Below are positions 1 through 10,427 of a DNA stretch of 61,578 nt, piece by piece. The position numbers and the translations under genes were made by a program. The DNA is from Veillonella sp. AM51-8BH (GTDB lineage Bacteria; Bacillota; Negativicutes; Veillonellales; Veillonellaceae). Location: contig NZ_QSDY01000003.1 of the NCBI RefSeq assembly GCF_003463825.1, positions 1-61,578 on the forward strand, in the 5' to 3' direction. Below the pieces are notes generated by a model. It made no database searches. It saw only the letters and a program-made list of their open reading frames with translations, and was not told where the DNA came from. Within the stretch, counting starts at the first letter, position 1. The number at the start of each line of letters is the position of its first letter.

Positions 1-19
1 TTTCACGCTATCTTCAATT

Positions 20-56
20 AAAATACCTCATAATCGCTAAGTATTATGAGTATTTT
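20..56 (-). terminator. Terminator at the end of the capsule operon
   Basis: Inverted repeat with 13-base arms at 22-34 and 43-55, one mismatch, followed on the minus strand by a short T-rich tract. It lies just past the stop of the VanZ-like gene, the last gene of the capsule operon, so it probably ends that transcript. Confidence 0.6.
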
Positions 57-81
57 TATATATTTGTATATTATTAATAAT

Positions 82-528
82 TTAATTTTTAAATGTACTT
101 CGATTATACCTGATGTAAAGGACTAGCTTTACTACTAGAATACCAATAACAACACCAACAGTATCAATCAAAATATCAGAAATCTGAGAGCTACGCCCTG
201 GAGAGAACAATTGTATAAATTCATCAAGACCAGCAATCAACATGCCTAAACCTATGGTCTTTATTACGGTACCGTATGTAATATATCGACGTAGAATCGA
301 ATATAAAACACCACCAAGGATTGTAAACTCTGTGAGATGGGCTAACTTTCGAACAATCCTATTCAAGGTCCATATATTTCCATGAAAGCCTAACTTATTT
401 ACTATAGGAGCAAAGGTCTCTGCAAAGAGCAAGCTAAATCCATCTGAAGATCCGCCATTTTGCATCGAATTATCCCATATAAAAAATACAATTAGACCTA
501 ATAGAATATATAGTATCCAACGTTTCAT
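82..528 (-). CDS. VanZ-like family membrane protein
   Basis: A 148-residue integral membrane protein with about four hydrophobic segments. The N-terminal helix is followed by a conserved stretch with KLAHLTEF (the K-x-x-H-x-x-E signature of the VanZ/phosphotransbutyrylase-like family) and a later DEFIQLFSPGR motif that is also typical of VanZ proteins. The family includes the teicoplanin-resistance protein VanZ, but most members have no known role and often sit at the end of capsule or cell-envelope loci. Here it is the last gene of the capsule operon, 34 bp after ugd. Function is inferred from family only; resistance should not be assumed. Confidence 0.8.
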   Translation of the reverse strand: MKRWILYILLGLIVFFIWDNSMQNGGSSDGFSLLFAETFAPIVNKLGFHGNIWTLNRIVRKLAHLTEFTILGGVLYSILRRYITYGTVIKTIGLGMLIAGLDEFIQLFSPGRSSQISDILIDTVGVVIGILVVKLVLYIRYNRSTFKN

Positions 529-562
529 ATTACACTCCTAAACGCCATAATACATATCTATC

Positions 563-1729
563 TTAATCGCGGTCAAAAATATCTCTTGTATAAACTTTAT
601 CCTTCACATCTTCTAAACTCTTATCCCAACGATTAGCAACTATAACGTCACTAACACGTTTAAAGTCTTCAAAGTTACGAATAACAGGTGAATTAAAGAA
701 ATCTTCTGCATCAAGAGTCGGTTCATACACAACTACAGCAATACCCTTTGCCTTGATACGCTTCATTACACCTTGAATTGCAGATGCTCTAAAATTATCA
801 GAATTCATTTTCATCGTCAAGCGATATATGCCAACAATTTTTGGATTCTTCCCTATAATAACATCTGCAACATGATCTTTACGAGTTCTATTAGCATCTA
901 CAATAGCAGAGATTAAATTTTGTGGAACATCATTATAGTTAGCTAATAATTGCTTAGTATCTTTTGGTAAACAATACCCACCATAACCAAAGGATGGATT
1001 ATTATAGAAGTCTCCAATACGAGGATCTAAACAAACACCATTAATGATTTGACTTGTACTAAGGCCACGAACCTCAGCATAAGAATCTAACTCATTAAAG
1101 TATGCAACGCGCAATGCCAAATACGTATTAGCAAATAATTTAATCGCTTCTGCTTCCGTAGAATCCGTATATAATTGAGGTACATGTTCCTTAATAGCAC
1201 CATCAGCTAATAGTTGTCCAAAACGGCGGGCCCGTTCAGAGTCTTCCCCTACCACAATACGGGAAGGATGTAAATTATCATATAAAGCTTTGCCTTCACG
1301 TAAGAACTCTGGAGAGAAAATCAAGTTCTCTGTATTAAATTCCTTACGCATTTGAACTGTATACCCAACTGGCACAGTTGACTTAATAATCATAACAGCA
1401 TCTGGATTAATATCTAATACTGTTTTAATAACTTGTTCTACAGAAGAGGTATCAAAAAAGTTCTTTTGAGGATCGTAGTTAGTAGGCGTTGAAATAATAA
1501 CATACTCAGCACCTTTAAAAGCTTCTACAGGATCTAATGTAGCTTTAAAGTTTAACTTCTTAGTAGCTAAATACTCCTGCAATTCCGCATCTACAATAGG
1601 CGACTCTTTGCGATTTAGCATTTCAACCTTTTCAGGGATAATATCGAGGGCCACCACTTCATTATGTTGTGCTAATAAAACACCGTTTGAAAGGCCTACA
1701 TAGCCTGTACCAGCAATTGCAATCTTCAT
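563..1729 (-). CDS. ugd: UDP-glucose 6-dehydrogenase
   Basis: Oxidises UDP-glucose to UDP-glucuronic acid with two NAD+. The 388-residue protein starts with the Rossmann motif [10 protein letters not shown] (residues 7-16), carries the middle-domain STPTN and KSTVPVG motifs, and has the catalytic cysteine in [10 protein letters not shown] near residue 252. Length fits the short bacterial Ugd class found in capsule loci. The next upstream gene encodes a UDP-glucuronate 4-epimerase whose stop is directly adjacent, so the two enzymes probably supply UDP-glucuronate and UDP-galacturonate for the polysaccharide. Confidence 0.95.
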   Translation of the reverse strand: MKIAIAGTGYVGLSNGVLLAQHNEVVALDIIPEKVEMLNRKESPIVDAELQEYLATKKLNFKATLDPVEAFKGAEYVIISTPTNYDPQKNFFDTSSVEQVIKTVLDINPDAVMIIKSTVPVGYTVQMRKEFNTENLIFSPEFLREGKALYDNLHPSRIVVGEDSERARRFGQLLADGAIKEHVPQLYTDSTEAEAIKLFANTYLALRVAYFNELDSYAEVRGLSTSQIINGVCLDPRIGDFYNNPSFGYGGYCLPKDTKQLLANYNDVPQNLISAIVDANRTRKDHVADVIIGKNPKIVGIYRLTMKMNSDNFRASAIQGVMKRIKAKGIAVVVYEPTLDAEDFFNSPVIRNFEDFKRVSDVIVANRWDKSLEDVKDKVYTRDIFDRD

Positions 1730-2827
1730 TTATTTGCCCTCCGTCATGTAAAACTCTTTATACCATATAGCAAATTTCCGTAACCCTTCCCGTAAAGATG
1801 TATTTGGCTTGAATCCAAAATCTTCTTCTAGAGCACTTGTATCTGCATAGGTAACAGGTACATCGCCTGGTTGCATCGCCACTAATTCTTTATGTTCTTC
1901 AAAATTATAATCCTCTGGTAATACGCCAGCAGCAACTAATTCCTCTGAAAGAATACGCACAAAATCTAGAAGATTTTCAGGATGACTATTACCAATATTA
2001 TAAATTGCATACGGAGGAACTGGTAAACCATCGGCACCGTTGCGACGTTCTGGAGCCGCACACATCACCTTAGATACGCCCTCTACTATATCATCGATAT
2101 AGGTAAAGTCACGTTTACAGTTACCATAGTTAAAGATTTTTATAGTGCCACCGCTCCGCAACGTATTAGTAAAGCCAAAGTATGCCATATCTGGACGACC
2201 TGCAGGACCGTACACAGTGAAAAAACGAAGCCCCGTACTAGGGATGTTATATAACTTGGCATACGAATAAGCCAATAATTCATTCGATTTTTTAGTAGCT
2301 GCATACAGAGAAACAGGGTTATCTACTTTATGCTCTGTAGAGTATGGAATTTGTTTATTCGCACCATATACAGAAGAAGATGATGCGTAAACTAAATGCT
2401 CTACTCCGCTTTCACCATTATCATAAGAATGACGACAAGCCTCTAATATATTGTAGAAACCAATAATATTAGACTCGATATACGCATCGGGATTTGTAAT
2501 AGAATAACGTACACCCGCCTGTGCTGCTAAGTTAACAACAACACGTGGTTTATAGGTAGAGAAGATTTCTTCAACAAAGGCCTTATCTGCAATATTACCT
2601 TTTTTAAAGATCCACGTATTTTTATTATCTTTGCTCATCTCGTCAATTTGTTGCAAACGATAATCCTTTAAAGCCACGTCATAGTAATCATTAACAGAAT
2701 CTATGCCGATAATTTGAGTTCCTTCTGCTTCAGATAACAGGGACATAACGAGATTAGCCCCTACAAATCCAGCGGCTCCCGTTACAAGGATCACCGTATT
2801 GTTTAAGTCTACATTTTTTGAAAGCAT
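1730..2827 (-). CDS. UDP-glucuronate 4-epimerase-like NAD-dependent epimerase
   Basis: Extended short-chain dehydrogenase of about 365 residues. It has the N-terminal NAD motif GAAGFVGANL, an active-site YAATK (Y-x-x-x-K) and the TVYGPAGRPDMA segment characteristic of UDP-glucuronate 4-epimerases, which form UDP-galacturonate. I place the start at the ATG at 2827 because AAAGGAG lies just upstream of it; the longer reading frame to 2842 would put that ribosome site inside the gene. It abuts ugd, which makes its likely substrate. Assignment as a glucuronate rather than a glucose epimerase rests on the motif and on the neighbour. Confidence 0.88.
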   Translation of the reverse strand: MLSKNVDLNNTVILVTGAAGFVGANLVMSLLSEAEGTQIIGIDSVNDYYDVALKDYRLQQIDEMSKDNKNTWIFKKGNIADKAFVEEIFSTYKPRVVVNLAAQAGVRYSITNPDAYIESNIIGFYNILEACRHSYDNGESGVEHLVYASSSSVYGANKQIPYSTEHKVDNPVSLYAATKKSNELLAYSYAKLYNIPSTGLRFFTVYGPAGRPDMAYFGFTNTLRSGGTIKIFNYGNCKRDFTYIDDIVEGVSKVMCAAPERRNGADGLPVPPYAIYNIGNSHPENLLDFVRILSEELVAAGVLPEDYNFEEHKELVAMQPGDVPVTYADTSALEEDFGFKPNTSLREGLRKFAIWYKEFYMTEGK

Positions 2828-2853
2828 ATGTACTCCTTTCATAGTTCTGTTAA

Positions 2854-4305
2854 TTATGAGCGTCTTACTTTACTTAATACTTTATCAACGCCAGAAGTGA
2901 TAATAGTGCGCTCAGATGGTATGAGATATAAGATAACTACATACAATACAACGCATAAAATCATACAAGCTATAGTCCACCACACCGCATCATATAAATG
3001 TAAAATACTATATGCAAGAGCACCAACAATAGATGCGGTAATTAGATATACACCTATATTAGTAATCACCCGAAGAGCACTCATATGTATAAATAATGCT
3101 AAGAAAATCATGGCAACCAATAACATTTCCATGCGTACTATTGAGCGAGCATAGACAAATGTACTAAAGTCATACTGAATACAAATATAAATGACTGGTA
3201 TTAATACAACTAAATGTAATATTTGAGTCCAGAATGATAAATTAGGAACTCCTTTTGCACGGAATACTTCAGAAATCAAATTCGCTGTTACTGTCATAAT
3301 AGCGGAACTCAAGGCCCAAGATCCCAATACAATACCTGCTAACTTCCATTGTGGTCCCAATAAGAGATCAACAACAAAGTCTTGGAATACAAACAAGCCT
3401 ATCCCTATAGGTACTAAAAAAAGAGCCATATAGCGTTGGAAGGTAAAGAATGTATTGGAAAATGCCTGTTCATCCTGTTGAACTCGACTTAAAGCGGCAA
3501 ATAATACAGGCGCTAAAGATGAAGTAGCCATAGCCATGACAGTTGTAACAATAGCCATAGGCATTTTGTATATCCCTAAATAATAGGCATCCAAAAAGCG
3601 ACTAATAATGAAGGTATCCACCCATGCGGTAAGCCAAATAGAAAATGCTTCAGCCAATGACCATGCACTATAACTAAACATATTCATAAAGACTCGAGAA
3701 CTAAAGAAGAGATGGATTTGATTTTTCCTACTCTTCAATAAGGCCAAAGCTGTAAATAACTGAGCCCCTAACATACCAGCGATTAAAGACCAATAGTCAT
3801 ATCCCATGAGCGCCATAGGTATGGATATCAATATAGGAGTCAGAATTGTGATGAGCCGAATGTTAAGAAGAAACTTAAAGTTAAAGTCCCGTCTATACAA
3901 TGCCATTTGTACACTACTGAAAGCAGAGAGCGGAATCATGGCTCCCATTATGGCCAATGGTATGCCTAAGCCATCATTTCCAACTAATACAGCCAGTTCA
4001 TCACGACCGACTATAATAGCCCCCCACAAGAGTAAAGAAAGAACTAAGTTAGCAATAAAAGCTACATCTGTAGCCTCCTGTTTTTCTTTATCACTTTGAA
4101 ACTCATGCTGTACAAGAAATTTTTGGAATCCCGCATCAGCTAGCATTTCTGCAAAGGATATAACCATCATAATTGTTGCCAATATCCCAAATGCCGTAGG
4201 TGCTAGCATATGGGCCAATATTATATTTGTTAGTGGTGTAATAAGCTTTGCTAAAACCTCTGTTATGACAGACCATTTAGCAGCAGCTACTATTTTTGTA
4301 TCCAT
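2854..4305 (-). CDS. Wzx-type polysaccharide flippase (lipopolysaccharide biosynthesis protein)
   Basis: A 483-residue, strongly hydrophobic protein with 12-14 predicted membrane helices of the MOP superfamily (polysaccharide synthesis family, WzxC-like). The N-terminus carries the typical LAHMLAPTAFGILA stretch found in these flippases. The family moves undecaprenyl-diphosphate-linked repeat units across the inner membrane for polymerisation. Its ATG overlaps the stop of the capA gene, pointing to translational coupling. Together with the polymerase/ligase gene and the Wzz/Wza-type genes upstream it indicates a Wzx/Wzy-dependent pathway. Confidence 0.88.
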   Translation of the reverse strand: MDTKIVAAAKWSVITEVLAKLITPLTNIILAHMLAPTAFGILATIMMVISFAEMLADAGFQKFLVQHEFQSDKEKQEATDVAFIANLVLSLLLWGAIIVGRDELAVLVGNDGLGIPLAIMGAMIPLSAFSSVQMALYRRDFNFKFLLNIRLITILTPILISIPMALMGYDYWSLIAGMLGAQLFTALALLKSRKNQIHLFFSSRVFMNMFSYSAWSLAEAFSIWLTAWVDTFIISRFLDAYYLGIYKMPMAIVTTVMAMATSSLAPVLFAALSRVQQDEQAFSNTFFTFQRYMALFLVPIGIGLFVFQDFVVDLLLGPQWKLAGIVLGSWALSSAIMTVTANLISEVFRAKGVPNLSFWTQILHLVVLIPVIYICIQYDFSTFVYARSIVRMEMLLVAMIFLALFIHMSALRVITNIGVYLITASIVGALAYSILHLYDAVWWTIACMILCVVLYVVILYLIPSERTIITSGVDKVLSKVRRS

Positions 4306-5443
4306 TATTTTTTATTGATATTCTTAATGCCCCGCAAGAATAATTCATGGTGAGCTTCACATTCCAAGTAATTTTGAATTGCTAAATAACTTGTTTTTCC
4401 TAAAATAAGTTGCATTAATTTTCGTCCAAATAATCCATTTATCGCGCGGATAATAAAAGATCTACCTAAAAATTCACGCAAATATCGCTTTACATGAGTA
4501 TCAGCAAACTCCTTATATGCTTGAACAACAAAATGAGCATCTCTAATATTTTCACTTCGCTTTTTATATTCCGTCAATGTTTCAAGGGCTTCTAATTCAG
4601 TAGCCAAACGAGTGCCCCTTTCGGTACAACGAATTGGCACTTCAGATACAATAAAGGTATCCTTTGTAGCCTCCACACTGATTAATAAGGAATCTTTAAC
4701 AAACTCCTTATGATGTATATAGGATTCGGAGTTAAAGATAAAGTTACCTTGGCCATAAATAATAGTCCCCTTACCATAGTCCTCACGAGAACCTATACAA
4801 TGACTATGTTGACAAATTACAAGGTCTGCCCCTTTATCAACAAATTTTCTACAATATCTTTGTAACATTGGCGATGGATAGCGATAAAACTCCTTCCCAC
4901 CGTGATATAGGACGATAACATAATCACAAGTTTTCTTTAAAGCTTCTACATCATCAAAGCTCTCTAATACATCAAATGGATTAGCCCCCATTGTATGACA
5001 AGAAGCAACGGTAAACTCATGTTCTGCACATAGGTAAAATCCTATACGTATACCTTCTTTTTCAAAGATAAAAGGCTTTTTAGCTGCTTTTACATTAGCA
5101 CCAGCACCTGCATTTTTAATATCATGCTTTTTTAATAACTCCAGTGTAGTAGTTAATCCTTCTACACCATGATCTAAGGAGTGATTATTAGCCAATGTTA
5201 AAAATATAGCTCTAAAGCCTTATAACCATAGATTGTTTTTGTAGGAGACTTTAAATTATTACCAAATTTATTAATCGGAGTAGATGCATCTGTTAAAGGC
5301 ACCTCTAAATTAAATACATTTAAATCAGATTCCTTTAGAAGTCCCAGTAACTCCTTACCAACCAAAGCCTCTCCATTACCAGATTCAAATAATTCTCTAT
5401 TTATATCCGTTGGGACAAAATCAGCCCCGATGTACAGTTTCAA
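4305..5443 (-). CDS. CapA family protein (frameshifted)
   Basis: Two adjacent reading frames make one CapA/PGA_cap protein of the metallophosphoesterase-like fold. The N-terminal part (KLYIGADFVPT, FNLEVPLTD) runs to a stop at 5198; the C-terminal part starts LTLANNHSLDHG and holds VILYHGGKE, ICQHSHCIG and IYGQGNFIFN, all family hallmarks. Adding one T to the T5 run (5200-5204, minus strand) joins them perfectly. I choose the TTG at 5443, after a GGGAGAG site, because family members begin with a similar MK-x-YIGAD; an ATG at 5467 is the alternative. The family is tied to capsule or poly-gamma-glutamate synthesis; the exact reaction is unknown. The frameshift is probably a sequencing error but could be real. 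Confidence 0.8.
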
Positions 5444-6352
5444 GGTGTAACCACTCTCCCAATTCATAATCTTTTGTCATAGGACGAAACTTTTCTAATC
5501 CTGCACCCGGGAAGAATGTTAACTCTCCAATATAAAGTCGTCCCTTTATTTCATAAAAATCAACACGTAAAAACGGACAGTCTTTACTAAGTTCAGTAGC
5601 CAATCTTAGCATTTCTTCATATGTTTCAGGCCTTGTGAACTCAGTTGATACCGGCGGATAATGGCCAAAATGAATGCCCATAGGATTCCAATCGATATCG
5701 TAAAAATTCATACGCGTTCCTGTTTTAGAAAAGCGGTTAGAACATACTACAGTCAATTTTGGTTTGCCATGAAAACAATACATTTTATAATCTAAGATTT
5801 CATTGCTACCTAGCTCAGATAAATATTCCTCTGCTATAATCCGACGAGGAACATCTTTATAAGGCCACTCTCTGGATATACGCGAATAATCCCGTTGTAA
5901 GGATGCACTTAATTTAGCTTTAGCGGCCTCTCGATCAAGGGATGACTTATCTTTACAAATAACGATGCCCCCACTATCATGTGTACATTTCAAAACAAAT
6001 TGATTAGGTAATGCATCAAAGTCAATATCCTCTACAGAATCCCAAACAGCAAGTGTGCGAATATATATTGTTCACCCACACGTTGAGCAATAAAGTTCTT
6101 AGCTTCATATTTATCAACCATTACAGTTTGTATAGGTTCTCTGTAATTAACCTTTAGCCATTGTAACTTTTCGCTAAAAGTTTTGGGATTTTCTAAATCT
6201 AGAGGATAGCCCATGTATTTTGGGAATACTTTCTTTAAAAACTCTTCATCAGATAAAGAATCATAATAACCTAATTTGATTAATACTCTTGTGCGATAGT
6301 AAGGTTTTGTTAAAAAGGACATGCCAACTTTACATAACTTGCTGAGCTTCAT
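5421..6352 (-). CDS. TupA-type ATP-grasp protein of polysaccharide synthesis (frameshifted)
   Basis: The N-terminal frame from 6352 and the C-terminal frame ending at 5421 form one ATP-grasp protein of the TupA-like family (PF14305), about 310 residues. Visible family motifs are PKTFSEKLQWLK, VDKYEAKNF, then FVLKCTHDSGG, EEYLSELG, DYKMYCFHGKP and LRVDFYEIKGRLYIGELTF. Family members are found in capsule and teichuronopeptide loci and are thought to attach amino acids or similar groups to glycans. The break is at a TA repeat (6061-6069): one missing base, or a two-base TA insertion, would restore the frame. A GGAAAGGA ribosome site precedes the ATG at 6352, and the start overlaps the previous gene by 23 bp. 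Confidence 0.8.
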
Positions 6353-7570
6353 TTTTACGTCCTTTCCGAAGCAATTGCACCTCTAAATAAAACATCATCA
6401 TATAAAAATATGTACTCTTACTTTCATAAGACACCATCCCCATATCCATGACGATTTGAGAAAGGAATAAAATGAGCACCATTACGTATTCATTACTATG
6501 AAAATTTCGATAACGAATTAAGTTATAAGCTATATACACATACATTGAGTAATACGCCAATAAGCCGATTATCCCTGTACCCGCTAATAGTTCAATATAA
6601 TTATTATGTAAATAATAATTCTCTTTACCATATAAAAAATAGGTAAGTACAGATGGATTATTTACCCCCACCCCAGTGATGGGCGATTGATAAAATAAAT
6701 CCCACCCTATATCAACCAAGGCTAAACGAATAATGTAGATGAATCACCACCAGTACCGGAGAAAGCATCCACCATACTCGACATACGATCCAGAACCTCT
6801 GAAAACATAGGTAATTGTAAAACTGCAATACCAATGATAGTAAGAGCTAACAATGACCCAATAATCTTAGCAATAGAATTTACTACATTGGCACTACGTA
6901 AACTTTTAAATACAAATAGTAATACTGTACCAACAACAACAAATACTAAAGCTTTACGACTACCAGTAGCTGCTAGAATACCCAATGTAGGTAAGGCTAT
7001 AATATTCCACCAACGAGGTCGATCGTATAACATGTAATACAATGTCATAACGATAGCATTGGCACCTAATAAACCTACAGTATTCGCATTTAATGCATCA
7101 TTTGCAATTCGTGCGGAAGATGACAAAACCGTAATAAAGTAATCTAAGCCATAGAAAGATACCGTGTAAAAACAAACTATATAACCGGTCCACATACCAA
7201 TTTTTAGTAATGTGTCCACCGATGTTTTATCTTGATAACACATGTATAAAATGATAAGCATAAAGAATATCTTGACGATATCAAAACTTCGACTGAGTGC
7301 TACAGATGGCTCAATAGCATTAATAGTACTCAGATAACAGGCTCCAATAAAGAGCAGCATATAACCATGCATCCAAGTAAACCTAAATTTTATAACTCCC
7401 TGCTCTCGTATGAGATAAAAAATAATAAGTCCAAATAGGCATACAAATAATACATAGGCACCATAATTCGCATCGCCAAGGGCAAAGGAAATGGTCAATG
7501 ACAACACTAAAAAAATTAGAGTTATGAACCATATCATGCGGTCAGCAATAGCCGTTATATTTAACTTCAA
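6330..7570 (-). CDS. O-antigen ligase/polymerase (Wzy/WaaL-like) membrane protein (frameshifted)
   Basis: About 412 residues in two frames. The N-terminal part (start TTG at 7570 after AAGGAGGAG) has about ten membrane helices and TGSRKALV, a signature of the Wzy_C/O-antigen ligase family. The C-terminal part carries GVGVNNPS, then YLHNNYIELLAGTGIIGLL, the conserved H-N-x-Y/F-x-E-x-x-x-x-x-G motif. The frames join if one base is added near 6729-6733, giving SSTLIRLALVDIG. It would polymerise or ligate the repeat unit on the periplasmic face. Sequence alone does not separate polymerase from ligase; the capsule context favours Wzy. Confidence 0.82.
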
Positions 7571-7589
7571 TGGTTCTCCTCCTTACAAC

Positions 7590-8657
7590 TCATAAAACAT
7601 CTAACCAACGTTTAGCAATTTTACATAGTGGGAATTTATCACGCACCTTGATAGCTTCCTGTGAAAGTTTTGCTGCTAATGCAGGGTCTTTCAGAATACT
7701 ACGCATAGCTTCATACATGGCCTTTGTATCTCCTACAGGTACCAAGATTCCATTTTCTCCACTATTTATTACCATACGAGCACCACCTACTGGACAGTCT
7801 GTAACTACAGCAGGCAAGCCCATGCCAAGTGCTTCAAGCATAGAGTTTGAAATACCTTCAAAATCAGATGATGAAACATACATAGAACAAGGTGCGACCT
7901 TCTCTAAAATATTACTAGCAAAGCCAGGCAATAAAATTCTATCCTCTAAATTAAGAGATTTAATTTGAGCTCGTAGTTCATCCTCTAAAACGCCTTGCCC
8001 ATAAATGACGAGTTTATACTCTGGGAACTCATCTGCTAGCATACTAAATGCATTGATCATCATAGGCAGATTCTTTTGTGGATGCAAGCGACATGCTGTA
8101 ACAATCGTCTTTTCACGTTCTCCCTCAATTGGTGGTGGCAATTTACCATTAATAGGATTTGGAATGATAACACCACGCTTTTGTACCGATTCAGGGAAAT
8201 ATGAACGAGCATCCTCAGTTTGGAATACTAGAGCATCAGCAAAGCGAAAGGCAAAATTCCGCAACGCTTGTTGATGCCAACCAATAGGCACCTTGCGCGG
8301 ATTATTTCGCTCCGAAAAGACGATGCGATTCTTCACAAACCAAGAGCTAATAGCGAGAATAAAGCTCGATGCCGACAAAAACGATAAGCATGTTGCGTTA
8401 GGTCTTGTCTTCAAAATCTTGATCAGCTCTTTAATTTCCTGAATAAAGCGAATTACTTTATTAGAGCTTGTAGTATGAATCTGAATTTGTTCAATACCTT
8501 CCTCTAAAGCATATTCATTACCATAACGATTAGGGCTTGTTTGGATAACCGTAATATGATGACCATCATGCACCCATTGACGAGCTAACTCTGTTAAAAT
8601 TCGTTCAGCTCCATCATTGCCAAGGGAGATGGTAACAATGATTATTTCCTTTTTCAT
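7590..8657 (-). CDS. Glycosyltransferase family 4
   Basis: A 355-residue GT-B fold glycosyltransferase. The N-terminal domain has NDGAERIL, typical of GT4 acceptor-binding regions. The C-terminal domain has ACRLHPQKNLPMMI, a VIYGQG strand, and the retaining-GT4 donor motif in DFEGISNSMLEALGMGLP (E-x7-E). It resembles the AmsD/PglJ-type enzymes that extend undecaprenyl-linked glycans on the cytoplasmic side. It is the only clear glycosyltransferase in this operon besides the initiating transferase, so the repeat unit is short or other transferases are encoded elsewhere. Its start overlaps the stop of the next upstream gene by 4 bp. Confidence 0.88.
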   Translation of the reverse strand: MKKEIIIVTISLGNDGAERILTELARQWVHDGHHITVIQTSPNRYGNEYALEEGIEQIQIHTTSSNKVIRFIQEIKELIKILKTRPNATCLSFLSASSFILAISSWFVKNRIVFSERNNPRKVPIGWHQQALRNFAFRFADALVFQTEDARSYFPESVQKRGVIIPNPINGKLPPPIEGEREKTIVTACRLHPQKNLPMMINAFSMLADEFPEYKLVIYGQGVLEDELRAQIKSLNLEDRILLPGFASNILEKVAPCSMYVSSSDFEGISNSMLEALGMGLPAVVTDCPVGGARMVINSGENGILVPVGDTKAMYEAMRSILKDPALAAKLSQEAIKVRDKFPLCKIAKRWLDVL

Positions 8658-9703
8658 AGTCCTTCCTCTTGGATATATTCTGCAAGTCTTACATAAGCCT
8701 GCGCCATTGTTACCTTAGGCTGCCAGCCTAAGGACTTTAATTTTTTTGAACTCAAGAACATGTGCACTGTCGGCGCATAGCCTAAGCCTTGTACATCTTC
8801 TGGAATATCAAAAATGACTTCACTCTTATCATGACTTACATGAGTTGCTACCAAATGCGCAATACTTGCTATAGATCGAGTTTCCTCATCATGACATACA
8901 TTGTATGCTTCACCAGCTTCTCCGTCCTTCATAAGGGTTAAAATGCCCGTTAATGCATCAGTAATATAGCAATAATTAGACATAGAATCACCCTTTGTAT
9001 GAAGTACAATATTTTCATTTTTTAGAGCACTCTTAGTGAATTGCATAAATACGCGATTATCTGAAACAGGAACACCAGGTCCAAAAGTTTGTGCCAATCG
9101 AGCTATAACAGCTGGAACGCCAAATTCTACGGCATAAGATTTACAATAACACTCACATAATCTTTTACTTTCAGAATAAGAGCTACGCACATTTAAATGA
9201 TCTAAATATCCTAATCGCTCTTCAGTCATCACCTGTCCCGATTCATAAGGAACACCATACTGTTCCATACTCGATAGATACACAAGTTTCTTTACCGTTT
9301 TATGACGGCCTAGTTCTAGCATAGCTTCCGTCCCATGAATCGAAGTACGAATCGTTTCTACAGGATGCTCCATAAAGAACTTTGATTGTGTTGGTGCTGC
9401 ACCATGTAAGATATAATCACAAGGCACATCAATAGATTCTAAAGAACCATCGATAAGTGTAATAGAATCATTATCTAAATAATCACCTAGAATAGCCTGT
9501 GCTTTGTCATGACTACGTACGTGACCTATTACCTGTATATCTAGACCATACGCTTCATTAGCAAGTATAAGCAGTTTTATAAACATAGAGCCAATGAGTC
9601 CCGTCGCACCTGTCACAAGAATACGTTGATGGCGGAGGAAATCAAAGTGCTCTTTATCTTGTAGTAAAGCTGTTAACTCGCGTTTAATAACGGAATTACT
9701 CAT
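8654..9703 (-). CDS. NAD-dependent epimerase/dehydratase family protein in the polyol cassette
   Basis: Extended SDR of 349 residues. NAD-binding GATGLIGSMF follows an N-terminal helix, and the active-site pair appears as YSESK (Y-x-x-x-K). The ATG overlaps the stop of the IspD-like gene by 8 bp, which implies tight coupling. Pairs of an IspD-like cytidylyltransferase with an SDR of this kind occur in streptococcal capsule loci, where they are linked to CDP-activated sugar alcohols. Here the SDR may make or reduce the polyol-phosphate precursor. That role is inferred from context; an ordinary nucleotide-sugar epimerase remains possible. Confidence 0.72.
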   Translation of the reverse strand: MSNSVIKRELTALLQDKEHFDFLRHQRILVTGATGLIGSMFIKLLILANEAYGLDIQVIGHVRSHDKAQAILGDYLDNDSITLIDGSLESIDVPCDYILHGAAPTQSKFFMEHPVETIRTSIHGTEAMLELGRHKTVKKLVYLSSMEQYGVPYESGQVMTEERLGYLDHLNVRSSYSESKRLCECYCKSYAVEFGVPAVIARLAQTFGPGVPVSDNRVFMQFTKSALKNENIVLHTKGDSMSNYCYITDALTGILTLMKDGEAGEAYNVCHDEETRSIASIAHLVATHVSHDKSEVIFDIPEDVQGLGYAPTVHMFLSSKKLKSLGWQPKVTMAQAYVRLAEYIQEEGL

Positions 9704-10418
9704 CTTGTAATCCTCCTAATTCGCGGTTCTTAATAATACCGGTGAACATATAATAATCAGATGGTGTAGTAATCTTTATATTTTCTGTCTCCCCTAATAC
9801 TGGATATAGGGTGTAGCCATAATGCATCATCATGGACGCAGAGTCTATAAAGTTATGAGTGCCTTCCGCTTTTGCTCGATCATGAACCGATAGAATATCG
9901 TCTAGTTTAAAGCTTTGAGGTGCTTTTGCCATAAGGCATTCACTGCGATTTAAAATACGATTGATAGAACCATTATCTGTAACCATAACGGTTTCAATAG
10001 CAGGTGTAACAGTGATAGCAGACCCTTTTGTTTCTACAGATTCGATATTTCTCTCTATTGTTGCCTTATCTACAAGCGGTCTAACACCATCATGAATTAA
10101 TACGGTAACATCTTCATTAGGAAATAAACGCTTCGCTTCTGCCAATCCATTATATTGAGAATCTAAAGCACTTTCTCCACCGGGAACAATAGATAGAACC
10201 TTTTGTAAACCAGCCTCTTTGATGAGGTTCTGGGTATGTTCAATCCACTCTGCTTTGCAGGCTAGAACAATGCCATCAATTAAGTCCGTTTGTTCAAATA
10301 CATCTAAAGTTTGTATCAAAATAGGTCTACCGTTCCATTCAAGAAACTGTTTTGGCGTCTTACTGTTATTCATACGAGCACCTACGCCACCCGCAAAGAT
10401 TACTGCTATTCGTTTCAT
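9696..10418 (-). CDS. IspD/TarI-like cytidylyltransferase
   Basis: A 240-residue nucleotidyltransferase of the IspD superfamily. Motifs: VIFAGGVGARM (residues 6-16), TPKQFLEWNGRPIL, a central IHDGVRPLV and a C-terminal TTPSDYYMF. IspD makes CDP-methylerythritol for isoprenoids, while the paralogue TarI makes CDP-ribitol. The position between an SDR and a LicD gene inside a capsule operon favours CDP-polyol synthesis over isoprenoid synthesis. A housekeeping ispD would be expected elsewhere in the genome. A good ribosome site (GGAGG) precedes the ATG. Confidence 0.82.
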   Translation of the reverse strand: MKRIAVIFAGGVGARMNNSKTPKQFLEWNGRPILIQTLDVFEQTDLIDGIVLACKAEWIEHTQNLIKEAGLQKVLSIVPGGESALDSQYNGLAEAKRLFPNEDVTVLIHDGVRPLVDKATIERNIESVETKGSAITVTPAIETVMVTDNGSINRILNRSECLMAKAPQSFKLDDILSVHDRAKAEGTHNFIDSASMMMHYGYTLYPVLGETENIKITTPSDYYMFTGIIKNRELGGLQDE

Positions 10419-10427
10419 AGGCCCTCC

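Noticed and set aside
82..528. Glycopeptide-resistance gene vanZ
   Set aside because: Only the broad VanZ-like family is visible, with no other van genes; these proteins are common in capsule loci.
9696..10418. Housekeeping ispD
   Set aside because: Position between an SDR and licD in a capsule operon argues for a CDP-polyol enzyme; not fully excluded.
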